Shown: one piece after another, positions 26,693-35,018 of the stretch
How positions within the stretch are numbered: position 1 is the stretch's first letter
Layout of the letters: each line of letters starts with the position of its first letter
The notes under the pieces: generated by a model
The model's database searches: none
Told to the model about the DNA's origin: nothing
The model's input: only the letters and a program-made list of their open reading frames with translations
Position numbers and translations under genes: made by a program
Assembly: GCF_003590945.1 (NCBI RefSeq)
Contig: NZ_QYUK01000011.1
Coordinates: forward strand, 214,001 to 278,000
Length of the DNA stretch: 64,000 nt
Reading direction: 5' to 3'
Source: Oleomonas cavernae
GTDB taxonomy: Bacteria; Pseudomonadota; Alphaproteobacteria; Zavarziniales; Zavarziniaceae

Positions 26693-28582
26693 ATGTCCGG
26701 GAAGCAGCAGAGAGGAGTGGCCGGGATCATCGCCGGCAGCGTTATCAGTGGGGCGCTAGTCGGGCTCGTGATTCCCGCGCTGGGTTTCGATTTCTCGATC
26801 TCCGGCTTCATCCGTCAGGAAATGGCGATCAAGCTCAGCGATAAGGAGAACCAGGCTAACAACCAGGGCAATCCGTTCAACGGCAGGGATGTTCCGCTCG
26901 AGCCTCTAGGCCTTGACCTGTCGACGCTCGGCGGCGTCAACAATCTTCTGGGCAGCCTCGCCTTGCCTGCCCTTACCGACATCACTCAACCGCTGTTCGG
27001 CTCGGCCCTGACCCTGCCGCCGACCGGGCGGCGCGACGTCCGCACGGCCAAGAACGACTACAATCTCTTCGCCACCCGCGTCGAGGTGAACATGGCGGCG
27101 ATGATCGACGCCAACTGGAGTGCCCGCCTGACCGTCCGCGGCTATTACGACTGGAACGTCTACGACGACAACAGCGACACCAACTATTTCGAGACGCAGT
27201 TCCGTGACGGTGGCGGTGGTACCCCGCTCGAATATGCCGAAAAGGATTTCATGATCGATTTGCCGGTGGCGACGGTCGATTACACCAACGGCCCCCTGTT
27301 CGTGCGCATTGGCAACCAGCAGATCGCCTGGGGTGAGGCGATCTTCTTCCGCGTGATGGACGTGCCTGCAGGACTCGACTATCGCCGACACTTGATATTC
27401 GAACCGGCGATCGAGGAGTATGGCGACAAGCGCGTCCCCGGTCTTGGCATTCGCGCGTCCTATCAGATCAACTCGGAATGGGAGGTCGAGGGCTTCATCC
27501 AGAAGTTCGAGCCGACGATTTATCCCAATCCCCATACGCCCTATAATGTGGTACCCGACCAGTTCACGCTGCATGATCGCTATGACGGCTATGCCGACAA
27601 CCTGTGGAACGTCGGTGGCCGCATCCGGGCCCAGCTCGGGAATCTCGGCCTGCAATTCATCGCCGTCTCGCGCCACAATCCCGATGGGGTAATCCGCTGG
27701 ACCAAGTCGGGCGTGGACCGCGATCTGCCGGTGCTGCCGGGCTCGGGCGCGGCTATGGCCGAGACCCCGTTCGAGGTTGATCAACAGAACGGTGTGAAGA
27801 GCCAGGAGGAATGGTACTGGTACGCCAATTCGATCAGGCTCAACGGCACGCAGGGCCTCAACGCCGCGGTCGATGATTTCCAGCCGGCGACGGGGTCGCT
27901 GACCGCCTACAACGTCGGGCAGAGCGATGCCCTCGCGCGGGGTGAACTCGACACTTTCTTCTGGCTGTCAGGTGGTCTGCGGGGGCACATCGAGCGCGTC
28001 TTTCCCTACGAGAATGTGTTCGGCGCCAGCGTCAACTACGTCTTCGACGGCGAGCCCGGTTCCTTCCTCGAGCAACTCATCGGCCGTATCGAACTCACCT
28101 ACACACCGAACCGCACGTTCACCAACCCGACCCTTGGCCAGAAGTTCATCAAGGAAGATCAGTGGTCCTTCGCCGCCGTGGCGGAGAAGTGGCATCGCTG
28201 GAGCGAGGATTTCCCCGCCGCCTATCTCGTGCTGCAGTTCATTTACAAGAACGGCAGCGACATCTTCGACGTTGGTACCCGCCATCTGTCGGGTTACGGA
28301 TCGACCTCGACGTCGCCACCTCACGGCACTGATTATTCGAGTGCCATCGCCTTCGCGGGCTTCCAGCCTTCGCCTTCCCTTGAATGGAAGTTCGAATGGG
28401 CGGTGCTCTACGAGATCGACGGCGGCATGCTGATCCAGCCGGGTATCCGTTGGAAGCCCAACGACAAGTGGGAGGTCAACCTCTATTCCACTATCATCCT
28501 TGGGGAGGAGGACGGCCGCTCCGCTCTTGCGGTCGTCGACTACGCGGACGAGGTGGGTTTGCGCGTCACCTATCAGTTCTAG
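26693..28582 (+). CDS. DUF1302 outer-membrane beta-barrel protein
   Basis: A 629-residue protein with a hydrophobic N-terminus (about residues 10-30), mature start near FDFSISGFIRQE, and a run of amphipathic strands ending in VGLRVTYQF with terminal phenylalanine. This layout fits the DUF1302 family of large outer-membrane barrels. The ATG at 26693 follows AGGGGG and was preferred to an upstream in-frame start inside the preceding gene. It is last in the operon before a strong terminator. With RND and DUF1329 it could form an outer-membrane port for hydrocarbons or their products. Confidence 0.85.
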   Translation: MSGKQQRGVAGIIAGSVISGALVGLVIPALGFDFSISGFIRQEMAIKLSDKENQANNQGNPFNGRDVPLEPLGLDLSTLGGVNNLLGSLALPALTDITQPLFGSALTLPPTGRRDVRTAKNDYNLFATRVEVNMAAMIDANWSARLTVRGYYDWNVYDDNSDTNYFETQFRDGGGGTPLEYAEKDFMIDLPVATVDYTNGPLFVRIGNQQIAWGEAIFFRVMDVPAGLDYRRHLIFEPAIEEYGDKRVPGLGIRASYQINSEWEVEGFIQKFEPTIYPNPHTPYNVVPDQFTLHDRYDGYADNLWNVGGRIRAQLGNLGLQFIAVSRHNPDGVIRWTKSGVDRDLPVLPGSGAAMAETPFEVDQQNGVKSQEEWYWYANSIRLNGTQGLNAAVDDFQPATGSLTAYNVGQSDALARGELDTFFWLSGGLRGHIERVFPYENVFGASVNYVFDGEPGSFLEQLIGRIELTYTPNRTFTNPTLGQKFIKEDQWSFAAVAEKWHRWSEDFPAAYLVLQFIYKNGSDIFDVGTRHLSGYGSTSTSPPHGTDYSSAIAFAGFQPSPSLEWKFEWAVLYEIDGGMLIQPGIRWKPNDKWEVNLYSTIILGEEDGRSALAVVDYADEVGLRVTYQF

Positions 28583-28611
28583 GTCAGAGTATCCGGCCCC
28601 CCGCCGGCACT

Positions 28612-28655
28612 TGGGGAGGAGGAGCTGCCTCCACAGTCTCCTCCCCATTTTTTTT
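28612..28655 (+). terminator. Rho-independent terminator after DUF1302 gene
   Basis: A ten-base perfect stem (TGGGGAGGAG at 28612-28621 with 28638-28647) is followed by eight Ts (28648-28655). It closes the RND operon 30 bases after the stop codon. Confidence 0.88.
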
Positions 28656-28741
28656 GAATTCGGGGGAAATAGCGCACAAAATACTGCAGAAACAAGACAG
28701 CATCGGCGCCAACAGCCGGGCAAAAAGTTCGGGGGAAGCAG

Positions 28742-31381
28742 ATGGGAACGGAACCGCCACCATCACTGATCAGGAGTGCCAAGGCCAAGCCCACGCCGCT
28801 GCGGCAGTGGACCGTGCGACGAGACGGCCTGCTGGCAAGGCTTTCGGCAGAGGCATCGGACGTACAATCGATCGTGATCGAGGCCCCGCCGGGCTACGGC
28901 AAGTCGACGCTGATGCGCCAATGGCTGGAATTGCGGGCGGAGCAGGGCTGGCGCACCGCTTGGCTGTCGCTCGACGCGCTAGACGACGAACCCGGCCGTT
29001 TCGCGTCGCTGCTAATAGGGGTGTTTTCAACCCTGTGTCGCCAATCGGTGGTGCTCGGATCGGGCGAGTTGCTGGAAATCGAAGCGGTGATCGACCGCAT
29101 ACTTGCCCACGATTTCACGGACCGGCCTGCTGTGCTTTTCATTGATGATTTTCACGTCATCTCCAGCACCCCGATACACCGTGCCATTGCCTTTCTCGCA
29201 GCCCAGGCGCCGGAGGGTTTCCAACTCGTCATGAGCAGCCGGGTGGCCCTGCCTATAGCGCTCGCCAACGCGCGCCTGGCCGGCGCGGTCATGATCCTGC
29301 GAGAGGCGGACCTCGCTCTCGACGCCGCTGAGAGCCACCGCCTGCTGATGAACATCTGCAAGAAGAGTGTCGACCCCCAGCAGTCGGAACGGCTTCGCCA
29401 GCGGGCCGGGGGCTGGGCCGCCATGCTACAGTTGGCCGGACTTGCCCTTGAGGCGAGCGAGAGCCCGTCGCGCTTCGTCGAAGAATTTTCGGGCACCGAT
29501 GTCGAAGTCTCGCGCTACCTGTGTGAGGTTACCCTGGACTTGCAGCGCCCTGAGGTGCGGCGGCTTCTACTCTCCACCTCGCCACTCGACATGTTCTCGC
29601 CGGAACTCTGTACTGCCCTTACCGGCCTCGAGAATACGCGAGCACTCCTGGCTGAGATCGAGGACCGTCACCTGCTGCTGATTCCCCTCGACCGGCAGCG
29701 GCGCTGGTTCAAATATCATGCACTTTTCCGCGAATTCCTCGAATCCCGGCTCGACATCGACCTGCCGGGCGAGAAGACACGCCTGCTTTCCGCTGCTTGC
29801 GCTTGGTTCCAGGATGCGGGCGAGGTGGAACTGGCAGTCGAACATGCTTTGCGCGCGGGGTTTCATGAGCGCGCCGCCGCCTACGCTTCCGATCGGGTGA
29901 CCGAGATCGCGCTGTCGCGTGGGGAACTTGCGACGGTACAGCGATGGATCAGCAACCTGCCTGGCGAGATCATCGATCGCTACCCGTCGCTGAAAATTGG
30001 ACTTGCCTGGGCCTTTACCTTCCGCCAGCGCCATGACGAGGCCGGGCGATTGCTGTCGAGCGTGGAGGCCGATGTGCAGGCCGCCCTCGACCTCGACAAG
30101 ATTGCCGAGGCGCAGGCGGCGGATACCCTTGCCACCTGTGATATGATCCGTGCCATAGCCGCCGTGGCGGCGGACCGCCACGTGGTTTCGGGCAAGTTGT
30201 TGCGCGCATTCGATCGCAAGTGGGCGAACTCTGGCCTGCTCCAACAAGGCTCGATCATCGTCGCCAGCGCCTACACGGCACTCAGCCTCGGCCGCCACCG
30301 GGAAGCGGCGCGCCTGACCGAACAGGCGGATGATATCGTCGTCCGCAGTAGGCACTCCTACGCCTTCGGCTGGAATCACGTCGTCAAGGCCCGTCTCGCC
30401 TTATTCGAGGGCAAAGTGAATGAGGTCGTCGACCTATGCCGGGCCGCGACGGACGACAGCGACCTCGAATTGCGGCCAGCGGGCTTCGTGCGGGAACTGT
30501 TGTCGGTCTGCCTCGCCGAGGCACATTATGAAGCGAATCGGCTGGAGGAGGCGCGGCAGGCGATTGCCGAAGCCGGCGAGAACGCCCTGGGCTATGTGAC
30601 CGTGGAACTGGGAGAAAGCGCCAGCCGGGTGCTTGCCCGCCTGACGCTGGCTGCGGGCCGGGGCGACGAGGCGGCCAGCATCCTCCGGCGATCAATCGGT
30701 CTCGCCCAACAGGCCGGCTTGCCCCGACTCGTTGATCTGCTCGGCGGCGAACTAGCGACGACGTTTCTTCGTCTCGGTCGGCTGGAAGAGGCATTCACCG
30801 TCGATCAGGAAATGGGGCTTTCGCAGCCGACAACAGAGGATTTCACGCCGTCGATGGATATGCGCCAGCTCACGCAAGCGCGTCTGGCGCTGGCGCGGGG
30901 TGATGCCAGCCGAGCCTCGCGTCTCGTTGGCACGCTGCTGAACAGGGTCCGTTCCACCGGACAGGTCAGGCTTGAGATCTCCGCGCTGTCCATCGCGTCG
31001 GCGATCCAGCTCCTGCTGGATGATGCGGCCGGAAGCCGGCGTCTTGCCACACAAGCCAAATTGACCGCCGCCCAGTCCGGACTTCGCCGTTCAGTGGTTG
31101 ACGAGGACTATCTGCTCAACCTCATGGCCGAGCGCCAGCCGGCGCCGGTCGCTGAATTCGTGCTGTCCGAGGGCGCGACGGCTGGGCTGGGCCTGTCTCA
31201 CCGCGAAGGCCATGTTCTCTCCTTGATCTCACTCGGCATGAGCAACCGCGACATCGCCGAAGCGCTGGTGCTGTCGGAAGAGACCGTGAAGTGGCACATG
31301 CGCAATATCACCAAGAAGCTGAATGCCCGCAACCGCACCCACGCCGTCCAGATCGCGCGCCAGTCGGGACTACTCCACTGA
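28742..31381 (+). CDS. MalT/AlkS-type LuxR transcriptional activator
   Basis: An 879-residue LAL/MalT-class regulator. The N-terminus has a STAND-type ATPase with Walker A PPGYGKST (about residues 48-55) and Walker B-like VLFIDDFH. A long helical TPR-like sensor region follows (residues 350-790). The C-terminal LuxR helix-turn-helix (LSHREGHVLSLISLGMSNRD, SEETVKWHMRNITKKL) binds DNA. AlkS, the alkane-responsive activator of the alk genes in Pseudomonas, has this design. Location immediately after the RND operon and near CYP153 makes an alkane-responsive activator likely. The effector is inferred. Confidence 0.88.
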   Translation: MGTEPPPSLIRSAKAKPTPLRQWTVRRDGLLARLSAEASDVQSIVIEAPPGYGKSTLMRQWLELRAEQGWRTAWLSLDALDDEPGRFASLLIGVFSTLCRQSVVLGSGELLEIEAVIDRILAHDFTDRPAVLFIDDFHVISSTPIHRAIAFLAAQAPEGFQLVMSSRVALPIALANARLAGAVMILREADLALDAAESHRLLMNICKKSVDPQQSERLRQRAGGWAAMLQLAGLALEASESPSRFVEEFSGTDVEVSRYLCEVTLDLQRPEVRRLLLSTSPLDMFSPELCTALTGLENTRALLAEIEDRHLLLIPLDRQRRWFKYHALFREFLESRLDIDLPGEKTRLLSAACAWFQDAGEVELAVEHALRAGFHERAAAYASDRVTEIALSRGELATVQRWISNLPGEIIDRYPSLKIGLAWAFTFRQRHDEAGRLLSSVEADVQAALDLDKIAEAQAADTLATCDMIRAIAAVAADRHVVSGKLLRAFDRKWANSGLLQQGSIIVASAYTALSLGRHREAARLTEQADDIVVRSRHSYAFGWNHVVKARLALFEGKVNEVVDLCRAATDDSDLELRPAGFVRELLSVCLAEAHYEANRLEEARQAIAEAGENALGYVTVELGESASRVLARLTLAAGRGDEAASILRRSIGLAQQAGLPRLVDLLGGELATTFLRLGRLEEAFTVDQEMGLSQPTTEDFTPSMDMRQLTQARLALARGDASRASRLVGTLLNRVRSTGQVRLEISALSIASAIQLLLDDAAGSRRLATQAKLTAAQSGLRRSVVDEDYLLNLMAERQPAPVAEFVLSEGATAGLGLSHREGHVLSLISLGMSNRDIAEALVLSEETVKWHMRNITKKLNARNRTHAVQIARQSGLLH

Positions 31382-31565
31382 AGCTCCATCCGGGTCTCTT
31401 CGATCCGGTTGGATTGGGTCGAGGCACTCGGGGGGATTGGGGGACTTCCCTACTTATGGGTGGGCGGTTGCCCTTGCGCTTGCCCCGTAGGATGCGTACC
31501 GCCGTAGAGGTTCTTCGCCTGTCGGCCGGAGATCGGGGCTCCAGGGCTCTGAAGTAAGCAAAAAC

Positions 31566-31591
31566 ACCCGAAACCGACGTCAAGGTTTCGG
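31566..31591. terminator. Hairpin between regulator and barrel gene
   Basis: Arms CCCGAAACC and GGTTTCGGG enclose a short loop (GACGTCAA), roughly 30 bases before the next start codon. There is no T tract in the + direction, so it could be a leader hairpin rather than a terminator. Confidence 0.35.
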
Positions 31592-31617
31592 GGTGGGCGG
31601 GAACGCGAGGGGGAGAC

Positions 31618-32985
31618 ATGACAAGGAAGGGTTGGCTGTCGGCAGCCTCGTTCGGTGCTGCGATCTGTGCCGTGTCGATTGCGGCCGCGCAGGATCAGTC
31701 GGCTGTGGACAGCGTCGCCGTGGCGGCCTCCAGTTTTCAATTCGATGCCTTCGGTGGCGGCGACGAATCGGGCGGCCTCTATGGGGGTGGCGCCTCGCTC
31801 ACCCTCCCTCTCGGCGATAGCATTGGGCTCCAGGTCGATGGCATCGTCGGCAAGGCGGCATCGGAAACGAGCTACTACGGCGGCGCCGCCCAGCTCTATT
31901 TCCGCGATCCACAAAGTTACATGCTCGGCCTCGCCGTCAGCGCCCTCAAGATCGATGAGGAGGCACAGTTCAGCGTCTCGGCGATCGGCGAATACTACAT
32001 CGACCAGATCACCATCGAAACCTTGGCTGGCGTGCAAACCGGTGACATCGTGGACGGCGGTTTCGTCGGGCGTCTCGGCCTTGCCTACTACGCTTCGCCC
32101 AACTTCAAGGTTGGCGGCGGCGTCACCTTTACCGACGCCAGCGACTTCGGTGGTGACATCGGGGTCGAATATCTCGTGGCACCGGGCAGCGGCCTTTCCC
32201 TCTACGCGACGGGCGGCTTTGATAACGGGGGGTCCGTCGGCGTGGTGGGCCTGCGCCTCTATACGGGCGCGCCGGAGAATCCGCCGCCAGCGGCAGAGGG
32301 GGAAGAGTCGAGCGGCCCTAGCCTGATCTACCGCCATCGCCACATGGGCCGGCCCAATTCCTTCATCGCTGCGCCCCATGCCAGCGGCATTCGCTTCATC
32401 ACGGCCTCGGCCGGCGCGATCGCGGACGGCAAGGCCTTCGGCGACCTCCAGGCGGTGCCAGCGGCATCTTCGGGTGGCGGCCCGCTGGCCGACTTCCAGG
32501 ACAATGGTGTAGCGTCGGACGGCCCGGTGTCGGCACTGGCTGATCTTGTCGGCAATCTGCTCTCGACCGAGGGGGAACAGGCGCCGCTCGGCAACCTACT
32601 GGCCGGCATTCTGCCCGCCGGCTCGACGGGTACGCCGCTCGACGGGATTCCGGCGGTTGGCGACCTGCTGGGCGGCCTGACGGAGGTTTTCTCGCCTCAG
32701 ACGGTGAGGATCGGCGACATGCCGACCGGGCCTAATTCCCTTGCCTCGCTGCCTCTCGTCGGCGACATCGTCAGCCTGCTGCCCGCCGAGCCCGTACTCT
32801 ATCTGGTTGGCGCCGCGAAGCCGGAGCTGTTGCTTGGCCAACTGGTGCCCTCGGTACTGCAGGGGCTGGCTGATCCGGTCACGATGCAGAACTTGGCGGG
32901 GCGCCTGGGCGATACGCTGACCGGCTTGCCGACCGGCAGCAGTGCGGGGCTCGGCAACCTGCCGCTGCTTCCCTTCATGCCTTGA
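31618..32985 (+). CDS. Exported putative beta-barrel protein with low-complexity C-terminus
   Basis: A 455-residue protein I do not recognise. A signal peptide ends near IAAAQDQ. Residues 35-225 alternate short glycine-rich amphipathic strands (GGGASLTLPLGDSIGLQVDG, SYYGGAAQLYF, VGVVGLRLY), like a small outer-membrane barrel. After a proline-rich linker the last 200 residues are low-complexity G/L/P-rich with repeated PLxGxxPxxGDLLGGL-like units. It starts after GAGGGGGAG and is followed 15 bases later by the second DUF1329 gene, so the pair probably works together at the envelope. Confidence 0.6.
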   Translation: MTRKGWLSAASFGAAICAVSIAAAQDQSAVDSVAVAASSFQFDAFGGGDESGGLYGGGASLTLPLGDSIGLQVDGIVGKAASETSYYGGAAQLYFRDPQSYMLGLAVSALKIDEEAQFSVSAIGEYYIDQITIETLAGVQTGDIVDGGFVGRLGLAYYASPNFKVGGGVTFTDASDFGGDIGVEYLVAPGSGLSLYATGGFDNGGSVGVVGLRLYTGAPENPPPAAEGEESSGPSLIYRHRHMGRPNSFIAAPHASGIRFITASAGAIADGKAFGDLQAVPAASSGGGPLADFQDNGVASDGPVSALADLVGNLLSTEGEQAPLGNLLAGILPAGSTGTPLDGIPAVGDLLGGLTEVFSPQTVRIGDMPTGPNSLASLPLVGDIVSLLPAEPVLYLVGAAKPELLLGQLVPSVLQGLADPVTMQNLAGRLGDTLTGLPTGSSAGLGNLPLLPFMP

Positions 32986-33003
32986 CGCTGCAAGCGGGGC
33001 GGT

Positions 33004-34380
33004 ATGCACATCGGGCACTACGGCTGGGGCTACACCCGCCGCCATTTCCTTGACCAACTCGGCCGCGGGGCCGTCGCCGCAGGGGTGCTGATGCCCCTGT
33101 GGCAGGCGGTCGCCGAGACAGGGAATGCCAGCGCTGCCTATCCCGACGAACTGCTGTCGATCGAGGTCTACACCAAGGGGCGGCTGCAGCCGGGTGATAC
33201 GATCGATGCCGGCAATGTCGATCTGGTGCGGGATCTGCTCGACCCGATCCAGGTGCTGCAGGTGAGGGACATGGGGCGGCGCCTCACCATCGCGCGGGAG
33301 ACGGCTGACATCATGCACCTGTCGCCTTGGGAATATGTCGAGGCGACCTTGCGCAACAAGGGCCGCGCCCGACTGGACCGCGACGGCAACATCAGGACCG
33401 ATGACGGCAGGCCCTGGATTGGCGGCCATCCCTTCCCGGCATCGACCGACGGGCTTGAGGCCTTCGCTGGGCAGACCCTGTCTTGGGGCCGGCACGATGC
33501 CTGCGTTTACGCGATCAAGGAATGCGATGTCGGGGTCGGCGGCAGGGTCGACTACCGCTACGAGGGCTGCTGGGCCGAGATGACTCCGGTCGCCCGGGTG
33601 GTCATGGGCCCGAAGCCCTATCTGCCCGGTCATGAAGACAAGATGCGCTTCCAGTCCATCATCTTCACCTCGCCCGACGATATCCGCGGCTCTTCCTTCC
33701 TCAATATCTGGCCCTACGACCAGCGGGAATTCCCGGACCTGTTCGGTTACGTGCCGCAGTTCAAGCGGATCCGCCGTTTCCCGACCAACCAGCGGTTCGA
33801 GCCGATGCTGCCCGGCTCCGACCTTTATCTGTCGGATGCCTGGGCGGCGGGCGATCCCTATCTCACCTGGGGTAACTACCGGGTCGTCGGCACTGGTCCT
33901 GCGCTCGCCGGCCTTTCCGGCAACTGGTCGTCGACCTGGGAGAACTGGGGACGAGGCACCCACGGCGGACCGAAGGGTGGGACCTTCTACGATACGGTCG
34001 TCGAACTCGTGCCCCAGGCGATCACAGTCGAGGCGGAGCCGGTCCGCTATCCCCGGGCGCCGATTTCGAAAAAGCAGGTGCGATTCGACCTGCGTACTAT
34101 GCTGCCGATCACCATGGTCAGCTTCGACCGCCGGGGCCAGTTGTACCGCTCCTTCGACGGGGCCTATTCGCTCTATGACGACGGCAAGGGAAAAGTGATG
34201 GACGGGGGCCACCCCTATTGGTCATGGACCCATGTCCATGCCTTCAATACCCAGACGGGGCACATGACGCGGATCGAACAAGTCCGGAGCCTCACCAGCG
34301 GCGATGTGATGCGGGTGAACGATCCCGCCATCTACGACCTCTATCTCACGCAAGGGGCCTTGCAGCGGCGCGGCGCGTGA
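33004..34380 (+). CDS. DUF1329 protein, Tat-exported, second paralogue
   Basis: A 458-residue paralogue of the protein at 24228-25607. It keeps a twin-arginine-type signal (TRRHFL near residue 11) and shares the blocks LLSIEVYTKGRL, DAGNVDLVRDLLDP, PWIGGHPFP and PTNQRFEPMLPG. Near-equal length suggests duplication followed by divergence. It pairs with the unknown barrel protein rather than with an RND pump and DUF1302 barrel. A second, variant carrier-and-barrel couple is the natural reading. It ends the alkane/envelope region before the mobile element. Confidence 0.85.
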   Translation: MHIGHYGWGYTRRHFLDQLGRGAVAAGVLMPLWQAVAETGNASAAYPDELLSIEVYTKGRLQPGDTIDAGNVDLVRDLLDPIQVLQVRDMGRRLTIARETADIMHLSPWEYVEATLRNKGRARLDRDGNIRTDDGRPWIGGHPFPASTDGLEAFAGQTLSWGRHDACVYAIKECDVGVGGRVDYRYEGCWAEMTPVARVVMGPKPYLPGHEDKMRFQSIIFTSPDDIRGSSFLNIWPYDQREFPDLFGYVPQFKRIRRFPTNQRFEPMLPGSDLYLSDAWAAGDPYLTWGNYRVVGTGPALAGLSGNWSSTWENWGRGTHGGPKGGTFYDTVVELVPQAITVEAEPVRYPRAPISKKQVRFDLRTMLPITMVSFDRRGQLYRSFDGAYSLYDDGKGKVMDGGHPYWSWTHVHAFNTQTGHMTRIEQVRSLTSGDVMRVNDPAIYDLYLTQGALQRRGA

Positions 34381-34970
34381 GATCTTGGTGGCCATTTCCG
34401 GAAGAGGATCGGTGTCTCTGTCGATCCTGGCCGAGGCCGTTGACGCACGGTTCGCCTGAACGGCTTATCATCGCCACCCCGCGTGCAAAGTAACGCCGGG
34501 TCCAGGGAGCAAACTGTCCTTTCGGTTCTCGGGACGAGCTTTGGGGGTGATCGTTTTCTCGGCGAGTGACCGGAACCATCTCCCTAAGTTCGCCGACAGG
34601 GGTTCCTGCAGGACAGTGAAGATTCGCTGCAAGGCCCTGTGAACCACCCCGGGACTGCTGGAGATCTCAAATACTGAGAAGAGGGAGCGGACATTCCTAT
34701 TCTCGTTCGGTTGGCTGACAAAAGCAGGGATAGCCACTTCATTGCTCCGCAGGACGAGAGGTCTGTGAGAATCCCGAAGCGGTTCAATCCAGCGTTTTCC
34801 CGTCAGGCGCTTTCGGCACCATGAAACCCCCAATCTCGGTGTCCACAAAACCGGCAGCAGGTTATCGCTTTCAATCTAAGTGCGATTCAAATTCAGCACA
34901 AATTTTAGCACATCACATCTTTCAGAGGATTTTTGTCATTCAATATCAAGTAGATATAGATTTGATGATC
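34381..34970. other. Non-coding stretch between DUF1329 gene and mobile element
   Basis: About 590 bases. A minus-strand open frame of 126 codons exists (34468-34848) but has no recognisable family, no ribosome site and ordinary shadow composition. GC content falls towards 34920. I see no RNA gene apart from the tRNA fragment at its right end. Confidence 0.5.
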
Positions 34971-34972
34971 CG

Positions 34973-35018
34973 CCCTATAACCTGAAGGTCGTCAGTTCAA
35001 ATCTGGCCCCCGCAACCA
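34973..35018 (+). repeat. tRNA 3'-half, probable attachment site of the mobile element
   Basis: CCTATAACCTGAAGG, then the T-arm GTCAGTTCAAATCTGGC and a 3' end CCCCCGCAACCA, read as the anticodon-loop-to-CCA half of a tRNA. It is most like an elongator tRNA-Met; identity is uncertain. The serine recombinase gene ends inside it: its last residues GARFELTTFRL are translated from the antisense of this tRNA sequence. Such overlap is typical of integration at tRNA 3' ends. I found no second copy at the far end of the element. Confidence 0.55.

Noticed and set aside
32596-34212. 538-codon minus frame opposite the second DUF1329 gene
   Set aside because: Antisense shadow; the + strand has a Tat signal and family motifs.
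34468-34848. 126-codon minus frame as a gene
   Set aside because: No ribosome site, no recognisable domain and low coding character.
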